From: Bacillota bacterium | GTDB lineage: Bacteria > Bacillota_I > Bacilli_A > Izemoplasmatales > Hujiaoplasmataceae | Assembly: GCA_018816905.1 (NCBI GenBank) | Contig: JAHIVB010000004.1 | Span: 1 to 64,000, forward strand | Direction: 5' to 3' | Length of the DNA: 64,000 nucleotides | Part shown: positions 15,616-25,004 of the stretch, one piece after another | Layout of the letters: the number at the start of each line of letters is the position of its first letter | Position numbering within the stretch: the first letter of the stretch is position 1 | The notes under the pieces: generated by a model | Seen by the model: the letters and a program-made list of their open reading frames with translations, nothing else | The model's database searches: none | What the model was told of the DNA's origin: nothing | Program-made: the position numbers and the translations under genes

Positions 15616-17988
15616 TTGAAAGAACATCGAATAAGCGCTAAAGAAATCGCAGAATTGTTATTTGGTTCTGGAAATATTACAAGCGATAGAGTGTTGCAGA
15701 CAAGAGCTCAAGAAGGCACTGAAATTCATCAGTACTGGCAGAGTAAATATCTAGAGAGCGATTCAAAAGAAGTCTTCGTCAAGACTTCTTTTGAGCACGA
15801 AGATTTTCTAATCGAAGTATCTGGTAGAATTGATGGAATTTTGATTAGGGATGGATTGGTAACTCTAGAAGAAATCAAATCAACAAGATTAGATTTTGAA
15901 TATTTGGAAGACGATACTTTTCCTGCACACATGGCACAAGCTAAACTGTACGCATATATTTACATGTTGATGAATCAATTAAAAAAAATAAAAATCTTAT
16001 TAACATATATTCAAGTTGAAGATAGAGAAGTATTACAATTTGAAAAACAATATAGTTTTAAAATGCTTGAAACTTTTTTTGTCAAAACAATACATAAATA
16101 CATATCTTGGTTGGAAAAACTTACTGCTCATGAAGAGGAAAGACAAAAATCAATAGAAGGGTTGTCTTTTCCGTTTCCTGAATACCGTTTGAATCAAAGA
16201 GAATTGATGGCTCACATTTATAGGAATGTGATTGATAAAGGGATTCTTTACGCTACCGCTCCCACGGGGATTGGCAAGACCATTGCATCTATATTTTCTT
16301 CTTTGAAAGCCATTAATTCGAATCGCCAAAAGCTCTTTTATTGTAGCGCAAAGAACGATGGAAAATTGATTGCTCTCGATACCGTTAAGTTATTGGAAAA
16401 TCACGGGTTAATCGCCAAAACTTGCAATATTTCAGCAAAGGATTCGATGTGTCTTTTAAAAGAAAGAGATTGTGATCCCGAAGTATGCAAGTATGCTCAT
16501 GGGTATTATAAAAGAATATATAAAGCAATCGATGATTTGTATCAAAACGAAAGTATTTTCACAAAAGAAATCTTCAAAGAGTATGGAAAAAAACATAAGG
16601 TATGTTCCTTTGAGTATTCACTGGACATCTCAAATTATTCGGATATCATTGTTTGTGACTACAATTACGTATTTGATCCCAGAGTTCACTTGATTCGATA
16701 TTTTGAAGAAGATACTTATCTTCCGATTTTACTTGTAGACGAGGCTCATAACATGGTTTCGAGAAGCAGAGAAATGTACTCAGCTACTCTTCGTCAACAA
16801 ACGCTAGAAACGATGTTGGGGCTTTCTAAGCTTCTACGCCCGAGTCCAAGAAGAGAAGTCCAAAAATGTCTTGATTACTTTCAAGAGAAGGACATCGATT
16901 ATCTTTTGGAAGTTGATTTTGTTACTAAAGAAGGGTTGGATACCGGGCTATTGACGATACTGAAACGTCTTCTTAACAAGTTTGATCAAATCCTTTCAAG
17001 CGAGAAAAAAATACCAATGAAATCTCAAGTGATGGACGTCTATTTCGAAGTGTACCAGTTTGTCAAAATTTCAGATTATTTTAATCAGGAATATATATTT
17101 ACTTATGAGAAAATCAACGGGAAAATCGAAGTCTCTATGAAGTGCCTTAATGCAAGTGAATTCATTCGAAGAACCATTGAGGAACATTCACAAGGTTGCA
17201 CTTTTTTCAGTGCTACACTTGATCCTATTCAATATTACAAAACACTGTTGACGCAGGACCAAGGCAATGATATCAAAATGGTTTCATCGTTTCGACAAGA
17301 CCATTTATTACTGATAGCAGTGGATGATGTTTCTACGAGATACAAAGATAGAAATGACTCTATTCATAAAGTCGTAGAAGTATCCAAAGCGCTTATTGAA
17401 AGCAAAAAAGGGAATTACATTCTTTTCTTCCCGAGTTATCAATATTTGAATATGGTTTTTGAAGAACTTGACTTTGATTCAAATCAAGTTGATGTATTGA
17501 AACAAGAAAGAAACATGTCATTAATAGAACGAAATTCAACACTTACAATGTTCAAAACATCCTCAGACAAAAGCCAGGTTGGTCTCTTTGTGATGGGAGG
17601 AGTCTTTGGAGAATCGATTGATTTAATCGGAGATATGCTTTCCGGAGTTGTAATTGTCGGTGTCGGATTGCCTCAACTTTCTCCATTCAATAATCTATTA
17701 AAATCCCATTTTGATATTGAATTCAACCAAGGATTTGATTTTGCCTACACTTACCCCGGATTAAACAAAGTCATTCAAGCGGTTGGCAGAGTGATTCGTT
17801 CGGAGACCGATCGTGGAATTGCAATTTTGATTGATGACCGTTTTACTTCGAGAAAATACTATTCGCTTTATCCAAGAGAATGGTCACATCTTGAAGTTAT
17901 CAATGACTCCAAGCATTTAAAGAAATTATTTAAATCTTTTTGGAAAAAAGGAGAAATAAATGAAAACTTTAACAAAGAGAATTCTTAG
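15616..17988 (+). CDS. DinG/XPD-type helicase with an N-terminal PD-(D/E)XK nuclease domain
   Basis: The roughly 790-residue product combines two modules. Residues about 1-190 carry RecB/Cas4-like nuclease motifs: GRIDGIL (Asp), EEIKST (E-x-K) and QAKLYAY. The rest is a superfamily 2 helicase of the Rad3/XPD/DinG group: Walker A APTGIGKT, four cysteines in the iron-sulfur position (SMCLLKERDCDPEVC and KVCSFEY), VDEAH, a FFSATLD segment and GRVIRS motif VI. Such enzymes unwind DNA 5' to 3' in repair. A TATAAT at 15594-15599 overlaps the first in-frame ATG (15598), so a later start is needed: TTG 15616 behind GGTGAT, or ATG 15610. The next gene starts inside its 3' end. Confidence 0.82.
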   Translation: MKEHRISAKEIAELLFGSGNITSDRVLQTRAQEGTEIHQYWQSKYLESDSKEVFVKTSFEHEDFLIEVSGRIDGILIRDGLVTLEEIKSTRLDFEYLEDDTFPAHMAQAKLYAYIYMLMNQLKKIKILLTYIQVEDREVLQFEKQYSFKMLETFFVKTIHKYISWLEKLTAHEEERQKSIEGLSFPFPEYRLNQRELMAHIYRNVIDKGILYATAPTGIGKTIASIFSSLKAINSNRQKLFYCSAKNDGKLIALDTVKLLENHGLIAKTCNISAKDSMCLLKERDCDPEVCKYAHGYYKRIYKAIDDLYQNESIFTKEIFKEYGKKHKVCSFEYSLDISNYSDIIVCDYNYVFDPRVHLIRYFEEDTYLPILLVDEAHNMVSRSREMYSATLRQQTLETMLGLSKLLRPSPRREVQKCLDYFQEKDIDYLLEVDFVTKEGLDTGLLTILKRLLNKFDQILSSEKKIPMKSQVMDVYFEVYQFVKISDYFNQEYIFTYEKINGKIEVSMKCLNASEFIRRTIEEHSQGCTFFSATLDPIQYYKTLLTQDQGNDIKMVSSFRQDHLLLIAVDDVSTRYKDRNDSIHKVVEVSKALIESKKGNYILFFPSYQYLNMVFEELDFDSNQVDVLKQERNMSLIERNSTLTMFKTSSDKSQVGLFVMGGVFGESIDLIGDMLSGVVIVGVGLPQLSPFNNLLKSHFDIEFNQGFDFAYTYPGLNKVIQAVGRVIRSETDRGIAILIDDRFTSRKYYSLYPREWSHLEVINDSKHLKKLFKSFWKKGEINENFNKENS

Positions 17989-19072
17989 AATATTCATTTT
18001 GATCATTTTGATTGTGTTAGCTTTGGTTATCACAATCAATTTTCCCGTAACCACGTTTATCAATCATACATCAGAACAAAGTTACGATACATGGATGAGC
18101 GATACCTTGTCAAGTGAAGATTTAATCATTGATATTGCGATGCTCGGAGCCCATGATGCATTTACATCCGATATGGACGTATTTTCACCAATTGACAACT
18201 ACTCTGCAGACTCCATCCAAAAAGGAACCATTGGCTTATTAATCAAAGGTTTCTCGTACAAACAATCGAAAACTCAAGTATCTGATGTAACGACACTATT
18301 GAATGCCGGTGTTCGGTATTTTGACATTCGATTGACATTTGATCTTGATACAAATCAATGGTGGACGGTTCACACCTATTTTAGTACTCCTTTTGAGGAT
18401 GTGCTTTTAGATATCAATACATTTTTAGAAAACCATCCCGGAGAATTTCTAATCCTCGATATCCAGCATGTTTACGCTGTCGATCCTTTTTCTTCAGCAT
18501 CACCCTTGCTTCAACTTCATCATTTGTTTGAAGATACAGGCGTGTTGGATTATGCTTATCTAGATGATATAAAACCACTAAACGAGATCACATATGGTGA
18601 TGTTACAGAAAACGGAACAAAAGCAGGCGTAGTGATATTATCAAAATACGACGAACCTAATACATCCTTTTTTCTATATCAATCCAGTATCAGATCAGCT
18701 TGGGCCAATACAGACAGTATCGATGCTCTCTATTCCTTCTTGGGAGAAGAGACGACTTTAATTCAAAGTCATGAAGCCTTGACAGGAAACCAAGTATCTG
18801 ACAATCTTGTCGCTGTGGACTCTCTTGAAGGATTTAGAGTCATGCAAGGAGTCTTAACAATGCAAATGTCAGGAGGAGGCATCATCGAAGCTGTTTTGAA
18901 ATGGTCTTTGCTTGAACGCGCTATGACTGTCAACTCAAGTTTGATTGAACACGATGATTTTTCAAACTGGCTAGAAGCAATGCCTATTGTGATGGTTGAT
19001 TATGCCGACTCAACAAAAGATGGGTTTATTACCGATGTCATGGAAATAATCATCAATTTCAACGAAAACTAG
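17960..19072 (+). CDS. Membrane-anchored PI-PLC-like phosphodiesterase
   Basis: The 370-residue product starts with a basic tail and one membrane segment (residues about 8-30) and is otherwise extracytoplasmic. The PLC X-domain pattern is present: IAMLGAHDAFTSD with the first catalytic His, LNAGVRYFDIRLTFD, and WWTVHTYF with the second His, then FLENHPGEFLILDIQHVY. Such proteins cleave phosphodiester bonds of inositol lipids or related substrates; bacterial members often have unknown natural substrates. It overlaps the helicase gene by 29 bases with its own AAAGGAG, so it is co-transcribed with a DNA repair enzyme, an odd pairing. Confidence 0.75.
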   Translation: MKTLTKRILRIFILIILIVLALVITINFPVTTFINHTSEQSYDTWMSDTLSSEDLIIDIAMLGAHDAFTSDMDVFSPIDNYSADSIQKGTIGLLIKGFSYKQSKTQVSDVTTLLNAGVRYFDIRLTFDLDTNQWWTVHTYFSTPFEDVLLDINTFLENHPGEFLILDIQHVYAVDPFSSASPLLQLHHLFEDTGVLDYAYLDDIKPLNEITYGDVTENGTKAGVVILSKYDEPNTSFFLYQSSIRSAWANTDSIDALYSFLGEETTLIQSHEALTGNQVSDNLVAVDSLEGFRVMQGVLTMQMSGGGIIEAVLKWSLLERAMTVNSSLIEHDDFSNWLEAMPIVMVDYADSTKDGFITDVMEIIINFNEN

Positions 19073-19123
19073 CAATATATATATAATAAGGAAAAAAAGG
19101 TTCTATAAACTGAGAAAAAAGAC

Positions 19124-19152
19124 TTGCTTTATGGTTTAAAATTTGCTAAAAT
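19124..19152 (+). promoter_or_regulatory. Promoter of the ribosomal superoperon
   Basis: TTGCTT (19124-19129), a 17-base spacer, then TG-C-TAAAAT (19147-19152). The predicted start near 19159 leaves a leader of about 138 nt. Confidence 0.8.
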
Positions 19153-19158
19153 GTTAAA

Positions 19159-19296
19159 TGCCTGTCGTGTACAGGAAGGCGTAGACTTGTGAGGTTGCTG
19201 ACACACACGTAGCCGTTGTTATGACAACGTGCGAGGTTAGGGAATTCACAACGAGCTCGTATATAAGCTAAGTTATATGCAAAGGAGGAGCAATAA
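19159..19296 (+). promoter_or_regulatory. Structured leader of the S10 operon
   Basis: The leader holds small hairpins CCTGT-CGTGT-ACAGG (19162-19176) and CGTTGT-TATG-ACAACG (in the 19213-19228 region), a possible outer pairing GTTG...CAAC, and AAAGGAGG before the rpsJ ATG. S10 operons are controlled by a ribosomal protein (L4 in E. coli) through such leaders. I cannot name the class here. Confidence 0.45.
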
Positions 19297-19602
19297 ATGG
19301 CTAATCAAGTAATTAGAATCAGACTCAAATCTTATGACCACAGATTGTTGGACCAATCCGCTCGCAAGATCGTGGATACGGCAAAGAAAACGGGTGCTAC
19401 CGTTTCGGGACCCATCCCTCTTCCAACGGAAAAAGAAATCTTTACGATTTTAAGAAGTCCACACGTGAACAAAGATTCTCGTGAGCAATTCGAAAGAAGA
19501 ACTCACAAACGTTTGATCGACATCATCAATCCATCGGCTAAAACAATCGATTCATTGATGCATCTGGACTTACCATCCGGCGTCGATATCGTATTGAAAT
19601 AA
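19297..19602 (+). CDS. rpsJ: 30S ribosomal protein S10
   Basis: The 101-residue protein has the complete S10 pattern: [17 protein letters not shown] at the start, SGPIPLPT in the middle, and [15 protein letters not shown] followed by LPSGVDI near the end. S10 sits in the 30S head and, as NusE, binds NusB in antitermination. It is the first gene of the operon and follows an AAAGGAGG site. The gap to rplC is 49 bases, the longest inside the first half of the operon. No tuf, fusA, rpsL or rpsG precede it, so the str operon has been separated from the S10 operon in this genome. Confidence 0.97.
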   Translation: MANQVIRIRLKSYDHRLLDQSARKIVDTAKKTGATVSGPIPLPTEKEIFTILRSPHVNKDSREQFERRTHKRLIDIINPSAKTIDSLMHLDLPSGVDIVLK

Positions 19603-19651
19603 TTGACATGAAAACAAAAAAAGAAAGAAAAAATTTATAGGAGGTGTACTC

Positions 19652-20284
19652 ATGGCAAAAGGTATCTTAGGAAAAAAAGTAGGAATGACACAAGTGTTTG
19701 ACGTGGATGGAAGATTGATTCCTGTCACAGTAATCGAAGTTACTCCAAACGTCGTCTTACAAAAGAAAACAGTTGAGACAGATGGATACGAAGCCGTTCA
19801 GTTGGGGTTTAATGAAAAACGTGCAAATATCGTTAACAAACCACAAACAGGACATTTCGCAAAAGTCGGAACAACGCCTAAGCGCTACGTACGGGAAATT
19901 CGTCTTCAAGACATGAACGAATATGAGCCCGGCCAAGAGGTCAAATGTGATATATTTGCCGCTGGTGATTATGTAGACGTAACAGGAACATCAAAAGGAA
20001 AAGGATTCCAAGGCGTGATCAAACGTCACAACTTCGGAACTGGCCCAATGGCTCATGGATCCAAATACCATCGTGGTGTTGGTTCAATGGGAACCATCGA
20101 TCCAAACCGTATCCGCAAAGGAAAACAAATGCCCGGAAGAATGGGACATGAAACAATCACAATCCAAAACCTGACAGTTGTTCGTGCTGATGCAGAAAAC
20201 AACATTTTGTTAGTTAAAGGAAATGTACCAGGCGCAAATAAATCATTAGTCATCATTAAAAATGCATTCAAAAAACAAAAATAG
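19652..20284 (+). CDS. rplC: 50S ribosomal protein L3
   Basis: The 210-residue product opens with [14 protein letters not shown] and has the characteristic [26 protein letters not shown] loop that reaches towards the peptidyl transferase centre, including the Gln in KQMPG that is methylated in some bacteria. L3 is an early 23S rRNA binder. Start follows AGGAGGTG. Length is normal. Second gene of the operon, between rpsJ and rplD as in most bacteria. Confidence 0.97.
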   Translation: MAKGILGKKVGMTQVFDVDGRLIPVTVIEVTPNVVLQKKTVETDGYEAVQLGFNEKRANIVNKPQTGHFAKVGTTPKRYVREIRLQDMNEYEPGQEVKCDIFAAGDYVDVTGTSKGKGFQGVIKRHNFGTGPMAHGSKYHRGVGSMGTIDPNRIRKGKQMPGRMGHETITIQNLTVVRADAENNILLVKGNVPGANKSLVIIKNAFKKQK

Positions 20285-20310
20285 AAAAACCGTGAAAGGA
20301 GGAAATTGCT

Positions 20311-20934
20311 ATGCCTAAATTAGCATTGTTAAACCAAGCAGGAGAAACTGTAGGAAATATTAATTTAGCTGATTCCGTATTTGGAGTCGAGTCGAATCAA
20401 CAAGTCATGTATGATGTTGTCAAAGCGCAAAGAGCCGCTATGAGACAAGGAACAAACAAAACTAAAACTCGTACCGAAGTTCGTGGCGGCGGTAGAAAAC
20501 CGTATCGTCAAAAAGGAACTGGTAATGCTCGTCAAGGATCCATCCGCGCTCCGCAATGGGTCGGTGGTGGAATCGTATTCGGTCCAATACCAAGAAGCTA
20601 TGATTATAAAGTCAATAAAAAAATCCGTCGATTGGCATTGAAGATTGCCTTGTCCGATAAGGTTAGAGAAGAAAGCCTAATTGCACTTGACAAGTTCGCT
20701 CTTGAGGACTTCAAAACCAAAGGAATGGTACAAGTATTAAACAATTTAAAGGTTAGCGGAAAAACAATGTTGGTTCTTGATAATGTGAACGAACTCGTTG
20801 ACATTGCAACAAGAAACTTACCAAATGTTACAACCGTTACTTACGACCATACCAGTGTGTATGATATCTTAAACGCTGATAAAGTTGTTGCAACTGAACA
20901 AGCGTTAAAAATGATTGAGGAGGCTTTGAGTTAA
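20311..20934 (+). CDS. rplD: 50S ribosomal protein L4
   Basis: The 207-residue product carries the L4 exit-tunnel extension TRTEVRGGGRKPYRQKGTG followed by ARQGSIRAPQWVGGG. It binds 23S rRNA domain I and lines the exit tunnel. In several bacteria L4 represses its own operon through the leader, which makes the structured region at 19159-19296 a possible target. The ATG follows AAAGGAGG. rplW starts immediately after the stop, so the two genes are translationally coupled. Confidence 0.97.
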   Translation: MPKLALLNQAGETVGNINLADSVFGVESNQQVMYDVVKAQRAAMRQGTNKTKTRTEVRGGGRKPYRQKGTGNARQGSIRAPQWVGGGIVFGPIPRSYDYKVNKKIRRLALKIALSDKVREESLIALDKFALEDFKTKGMVQVLNNLKVSGKTMLVLDNVNELVDIATRNLPNVTTVTYDHTSVYDILNADKVVATEQALKMIEEALS

Positions 20935-20935
20935 T

Positions 20936-21217
20936 ATGGACAAATATCAAATCATCAAGCGCCCAGTCGTTTCTGAAAAATCCGCAAGACTCGCTTCTGA
21001 TCGCAAATACACGTTCGAAGTCGACAAAAACGCAAACAAAATCCAAATCAAAGATGCGATTGAATCCATCTTTGATGTGAAAGTCGCGAAAGTAAATGTC
21101 ATTAACAGCCCAGCAAAAGCGAAAAGAGTAGGTCAATACTCTGGATTTACAGCTGCTATATCCAAAGCAGTCGTTACGCTTGAAAAGGGTTATAAGATTG
21201 ACATTTACACAGCGTAA
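20936..21217 (+). CDS. rplW: 50S ribosomal protein L23
   Basis: The 93-residue product begins IIKRPVVSEKSARL, the usual L23 start, and has the VDKNANKIQIKDAIESIF helix and KVNVINSPAK loop. L23 sits at the tunnel exit and is the docking site for trigger factor and SRP. It begins one base after the rplD stop, with GAGG upstream inside rplD, indicating coupling. Confidence 0.96.
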   Translation: MDKYQIIKRPVVSEKSARLASDRKYTFEVDKNANKIQIKDAIESIFDVKVAKVNVINSPAKAKRVGQYSGFTAAISKAVVTLEKGYKIDIYTA

Positions 21218-21232
21218 CAGGAGGAACAACTA

Positions 21233-22063
21233 ATGGCTATTATTAAATACAAACCACGGACCCCTGGAACTCGTGGTATGACGAAGTTGGATTATGCTGA
21301 ACTTACAACTTCCAAGCCAGAGAAATCATTGTTAGCGCCTTTAAAGAAAGAAGGCGGAAGAAACAATCAAGGTAAGATCACCGTTCGTCATCAAGCTGGT
21401 GGCGCTAAGAGAAAATACCGTATCATTGATTTCAAAAGAAACAAAGACGGCATTCTTGGAAAAGTAGCGACGATCGAGTACGATCCAAACAGAAGTGCAA
21501 ACATCGCATTGTTAAACTATGTCGATGGTGAAAAAAGATACATTCTCGCCCCAAAAGGGTTACAAGTAGGACAATTTGTCGTATCTGGAGAAAATGTTGA
21601 TATCGTTGTCGGAAATGCAATGCCAATTAAGAATATTCCTGTTGGTACTGTCATCCACAACATTGAACTTTATCCCGGAAAAGGCGGTCAGTTGATTCGT
21701 GCTGCTGGTACAAGCGCGCAAATCCTCGGACGTGAAGAACGTTATGTTCTAGTTCGTTTAAAATCCGGAGAAGTGCGTCGTATTCTAGGTGTTTGCCGTG
21801 CAACGGTTGGAGAAGTCGGTAACGAATTCTACGAACTCGTTAAAATCGGTAAAGCAGGTAGAAAAAGACACATGGGAATTAAACCGACCGTTCGTGGTTC
21901 TGTAATGAACCCGGTAGACCATCCTCACGGTGGTGGTGAAGGTCGCCAACCTATCGGTCATCCATCGCCTCTTACTCCTTGGGGTAAAGTCGCTCTTGGA
22001 AAAATCACAAGAAAAAATAAAAAATCTAGCGATAAACTAATCGTTAGAAGAAGAAATAAATAG
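21233..22063 (+). CDS. rplB: 50S ribosomal protein L2
   Basis: The 276-residue product is a complete L2. It opens [15 protein letters not shown], contains [16 protein letters not shown] and [14 protein letters not shown], and keeps the [12 protein letters not shown] loop near residue 225, whose conserved His supports peptidyl transferase centre assembly. The ATG follows AGGAGG. Position between rplW and rpsS is the standard order. Confidence 0.97.
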   Translation: MAIIKYKPRTPGTRGMTKLDYAELTTSKPEKSLLAPLKKEGGRNNQGKITVRHQAGGAKRKYRIIDFKRNKDGILGKVATIEYDPNRSANIALLNYVDGEKRYILAPKGLQVGQFVVSGENVDIVVGNAMPIKNIPVGTVIHNIELYPGKGGQLIRAAGTSAQILGREERYVLVRLKSGEVRRILGVCRATVGEVGNEFYELVKIGKAGRKRHMGIKPTVRGSVMNPVDHPHGGGEGRQPIGHPSPLTPWGKVALGKITRKNKKSSDKLIVRRRNK

Positions 22064-22081
22064 GAAAGGAGGAACTCGAGT

Positions 22082-22369
22082 ATGTCACGTTCAGTTAAAA
22101 AAGGTCCATTTTGTGATGATCACTTAATGAAAAAAGTGGTAGAAGCAAACAAGTTAAACTCAAAGAAAGTCATTCAAACATGGTCAAGACGTTCAACAAT
22201 ATTTCCGCAATTTGTCGGATTAACCATCGGTGTTCATAACGGGAAGGAACACATCCCCGTATATGTAACCGAAGATATGGTCGGTCACAAATTAGGAGAG
22301 TTCTCTCCAACCAGAACATATCGCGGTCATGCGGACAAAAAAGTAGTTAAGAAAGCGGGAGGCAAATAA
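22082..22369 (+). CDS. rpsS: 30S ribosomal protein S19
   Basis: The 95-residue product begins [10 protein letters not shown] and contains [19 protein letters not shown], then [11 protein letters not shown] and [13 protein letters not shown]19 lies in the 30S head next to S13. The last base of its stop codon is the first base of the rplV ATG, a typical coupled junction. Preceded by AAAGGAGG. Confidence 0.97.
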   Translation: MSRSVKKGPFCDDHLMKKVVEANKLNSKKVIQTWSRRSTIFPQFVGLTIGVHNGKEHIPVYVTEDMVGHKLGEFSPTRTYRGHADKKVVKKAGGK

Positions 22370-22704
22370 TGGAAGCTAAAGCAAGTGTAAACAGCGTAAG
22401 AATTGCAGCTCGTAAAGTCCGCTTGGTTGTAGACTTGATTAGAGGGAAGAACGTTGGCGATGCCTACGCTATTCTTCGCAACACCCCAAGGGGCGCAACG
22501 AAAATGGTTGAAAAATTATTGAAATCTGTTGTCGCGAACGCAGAACATAATTATCAACTTGACCAAAACAATTTGTTTATCAAAGAAATCTACGTAGGCG
22601 AAGGCAGAACATTAAAAAGAATGCAACCGCATGCGCAAGGTAGAGGATTTGCGATTTTAAAAAGAACCAGTCATGTGTACATCACAGTGGCTGAGAAAGA
22701 ATAA
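22369..22704 (+). CDS. rplV: 50S ribosomal protein L22
   Basis: The 111-residue product has the L22 core [16 protein letters not shown] and the tunnel hairpin [16 protein letters not shown] near residues 84-100, where macrolide resistance changes occur in other bacteria; no departure from the normal loop is seen. It overlaps the rpsS stop by one base. Confidence 0.97.
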   Translation: MEAKASVNSVRIAARKVRLVVDLIRGKNVGDAYAILRNTPRGATKMVEKLLKSVVANAEHNYQLDQNNLFIKEIYVGEGRTLKRMQPHAQGRGFAILKRTSHVYITVAEKE

Positions 22705-22715
22705 GGAGGGATTTT

Positions 22716-23363
22716 ATGGGACAAAAGGTTAGTCCAATCGGACAAAGAATCGGGATCATCCTTGATTGGGAATCCAGATGGTATGCTGACAAAAACGACG
22801 TTGCTGATTTACTTCTTGAAGACATTAAAATTCGCGACTTATTAAACGATTTGTATAAAAACGCTAGCGTTTCAAAAATAGAAATCGAAAGAAGCAAATC
22901 CAGAGTTATCATCACAGTCAATACTGCAAAACCAGGTATGGTCATTGGCCGTAACGGTGAAACAAAAAATGCAATCGTTGACAAACTAAAAAAATTCACG
23001 AACAAAGAAGTATTCCTCAATGTCGTTGAAATCAAACGCGCTGAATTGGATGCTAAATTGGTCGCAGAAAGTATCGCAAAACAATTAGAAAACCGTGCTT
23101 CATTCCGTAGAGTTCAAAAAGTTGCAATCCAAAGAGCCTTAAAAGCAGGCGCAAGAGGATGCAAGACTTTAATCTCTGGACGTTTAGCCGGAGCCGAAAT
23201 GGCACGTAGTGAAGGTTATAGTGAAGGAAATGTACCTCTACATACTTTGAGAGCTAACATCGATTATGCATTAGCAGAAGCGAAAACCACTTATGGTAAG
23301 CTCGGCGTCAAAGTGTGGATTTACAAAGGAGAAATTCTGCCTTCAAAGAAGGAGGCTAGGTAA
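22716..23363 (+). CDS. rpsC: 30S ribosomal protein S3
   Basis: The 215-residue product opens [14 protein letters not shown], has the KH domain motif [18 protein letters not shown] near residue 70, and ends with [17 protein letters not shown]3 lines the mRNA entry channel of the 30S subunit. Start follows AAGGAGGG. Length is normal for this group. Confidence 0.97.
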   Translation: MGQKVSPIGQRIGIILDWESRWYADKNDVADLLLEDIKIRDLLNDLYKNASVSKIEIERSKSRVIITVNTAKPGMVIGRNGETKNAIVDKLKKFTNKEVFLNVVEIKRAELDAKLVAESIAKQLENRASFRRVQKVAIQRALKAGARGCKTLISGRLAGAEMARSEGYSEGNVPLHTLRANIDYALAEAKTTYGKLGVKVWIYKGEILPSKKEAR

Positions 23364-23365
23364 TT

Positions 23366-23791
23366 ATGTTAATGCCTAAAAGAACGAAGTATCGTCGCCC
23401 TCATCGCGTAAGTTATGAAGGAAAAGCCAAAGGTGGCTCGACAATAAACTTCGGCGAATTCGGACTTGTTGCACTTCAAGGTGCATGGATCACCGCTCGT
23501 CAAATCGAGGCAAGCCGTATCGCAATGACCCGTTATATGAAACGTTCTGGACAAGTTTGGGTAAGAATATTCCCACATTTGGCTAAAACGAAAAAGCCAA
23601 TGGAAGTTCGAATGGGATCCGGTAAAGGTTCTCCAGAAGAATGGGTAGCAGTAGTTAAAGAAGGATTAATCATGTTTGAAGTTGCTGGTGTAACTGAAGA
23701 CGTGGCAAAAGAAGCTTTGAGACTTGCATCCCACAAACTTCCGATTAAGACTAAAATAATCAAGAAAGAGAGTGGTGAGTCAAATGCTTAA
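23366..23791 (+). CDS. rplP: 50S ribosomal protein L16
   Basis: The 141-residue product has the L16 start [33 protein letters not shown] and [14 protein letters not shown]16 helps place tRNA in the A and P sites. Two ATGs are possible, 23366 and 23372; AAGGAGG at 23349-23355 spaces better to 23366. The stop overlaps the first codons of rpmC by 8 bases. Confidence 0.97.
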   Translation: MLMPKRTKYRRPHRVSYEGKAKGGSTINFGEFGLVALQGAWITARQIEASRIAMTRYMKRSGQVWVRIFPHLAKTKKPMEVRMGSGKGSPEEWVAVVKEGLIMFEVAGVTEDVAKEALRLASHKLPIKTKIIKKESGESNA

Positions 23792-23978
23792 TAATAAAGA
23801 TATTCGTGCAATGGATGAAACCACAATCTTGACCGAAATCGAAAATCTAAAAAAAGAATTATTTGACCTTCGTTTCAAGCACGCGACTGGTCAACTTGAA
23901 AACACTGCACGCTTATTCACCGTTAGAAAAACAATCGCTCGCATGAAGACTATTCTTAGCGAACGAGTGGGAAAGTAG
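23784..23978 (+). CDS. rpmC: 50S ribosomal protein L29
   Basis: The 64-residue product matches L29: a first helix with [23 protein letters not shown] and a second with [11 protein letters not shown]. It lies near the tunnel exit beside L23. The ATG at 23784 is chosen because GGTGAG at 23774-23779 is correctly spaced; the GTGs at 23772 and 23775 would lie on that site. It overlaps the end of rplP. Confidence 0.95.
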   Translation: MLNNKDIRAMDETTILTEIENLKKELFDLRFKHATGQLENTARLFTVRKTIARMKTILSERVGK

Positions 23979-23990
23979 GAGGATACGATC

Positions 23991-24251
23991 ATGGAAGGCA
24001 AAATTCAAAAAGTATTTACCGGAAAAGTAGTGTCCGACAAAAACGATAAGACAATCACGGTTCTGGTAACAACATATAAAAAGCATCCACTATACAGCAA
24101 ACGAGTTATTTCGTCCAAAAAATTTAGAGCTCATGATGAACTGAATCAAGCGAAAACCGGCGACACTGTCAAAATCGTGGGATGCCGTCCTTACTCAGCA
24201 ACGAAACGTTTCCGTTTAGTTGAAATCGTTGAGCACAACGAAGCACTATAG
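23991..24251 (+). CDS. rpsQ: 30S ribosomal protein S17
   Basis: The 86-residue product carries the S17 signature: [20 protein letters not shown], then [21 protein letters not shown], and [17 protein letters not shown]. It binds 16S rRNA early in assembly of the 30S body. AGGAGG-type site precedes the ATG. Gene order rpmC-rpsQ-rplN is standard. Confidence 0.97.
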   Translation: MEGKIQKVFTGKVVSDKNDKTITVLVTTYKKHPLYSKRVISSKKFRAHDELNQAKTGDTVKIVGCRPYSATKRFRLVEIVEHNEAL

Positions 24252-24270
24252 GCGAAGGGGAGGATAAAAC

Positions 24271-24639
24271 ATGATACAGCAAGAAACCAGATTAAAAATA
24301 GCAGACAACTCCGGAGCCAAAGAAATCCTAACCATTAAAGTCTTGGGCGGAACCAGCCGTAGATACGCCAATATCGGCGATATCATCGTAGCTACCGTCA
24401 AGGCAGCAACTCCTGGCGGATTAGTCAAAAAAGGCGAAGTAGTCAAAGCAGTAATCGTGAGAACAAAAAAAGGTGTTCGTCGTGCAGACGGATCATTCAT
24501 TAAATTTGATGACAACGCAGCAGTCATTATCAAAGACGACAAGAGCCCAAAAGGCACTCGTATCTTTGGACCGGTTGCGCGTGAGTTAAGAGAAGCCGAG
24601 TTTACAAAAATCGTTTCTTTAGCTCCGGAAGTATTATAA
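24271..24639 (+). CDS. rplN: 50S ribosomal protein L14
   Basis: The 122-residue product opens [18 protein letters not shown] and contains [17 protein letters not shown] and [13 protein letters not shown], the L14 core that contacts 16S rRNA and the silencing factor RsfS. Start follows GGGGAGG. Standard length of 122 residues. Confidence 0.97.
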   Translation: MIQQETRLKIADNSGAKEILTIKVLGGTSRRYANIGDIIVATVKAATPGGLVKKGEVVKAVIVRTKKGVRRADGSFIKFDDNAAVIIKDDKSPKGTRIFGPVARELREAEFTKIVSLAPEVL

Positions 24640-24649
24640 GGAGGACATC

Positions 24650-24988
24650 ATGAAATTAAAAAAAGGCGATAAAGTCGTTATAATCTCTGGATCCGACAAA
24701 GGAAAGCAAGGAACGATCTCGAAAGTTCTATTGAAATCCGAACGCGTTTTGCTTGAAGGCGAAGGATTGTCAAAAGTTAAAAAACATTTGAAACCATCTC
24801 AATCAAATCCGGATGGCGGAATTATGGAAATCCAAAAACCACTTCATGTTTCAAACGTGATGTTGTTAGATCCAAAAACAAAAAAACCAACAAGAATCGG
24901 TTACAAAACCGTTACTAAAAAAGTTAAAAAAGAAGACGTGACGGAAGTTGTCCGTTACGCAAAAAAATCAGGCGAAGTCTTAAAATAA
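24650..24988 (+). CDS. rplX: 50S ribosomal protein L24
   Basis: The 112-residue product has the KOW motif [18 protein letters not shown] at the start, then [34 protein letters not shown]24 starts 50S assembly. Length is slightly above the usual 101-105 because of a basic C-terminal tail. AAGGAGG precedes the ATG. Confidence 0.97.
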   Translation: MKLKKGDKVVIISGSDKGKQGTISKVLLKSERVLLEGEGLSKVKKHLKPSQSNPDGGIMEIQKPLHVSNVMLLDPKTKKPTRIGYKTVTKKVKKEDVTEVVRYAKKSGEVLK

Positions 24989-25004
24989 TGAAGGGAGAAT
25001 ATTG

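Noticed and set aside
19159-19296. Possible tRNA-like gene in the rpsJ leader
   Set aside because: Short hairpins are present but there is no acceptor stem, anticodon arm or T-loop in the correct layout; better explained as an operon leader.
20837-21229. Minus-strand frame of 130 codons antisense to rplD/rplW
   Set aside because: Shadow of two certain ribosomal genes; no ribosome site or family signal.
22682-23035. Minus-strand frame of 117 codons antisense to rpsC
   Set aside because: It lies wholly opposite a conserved ribosomal gene; long antisense frames are common with this codon bias.
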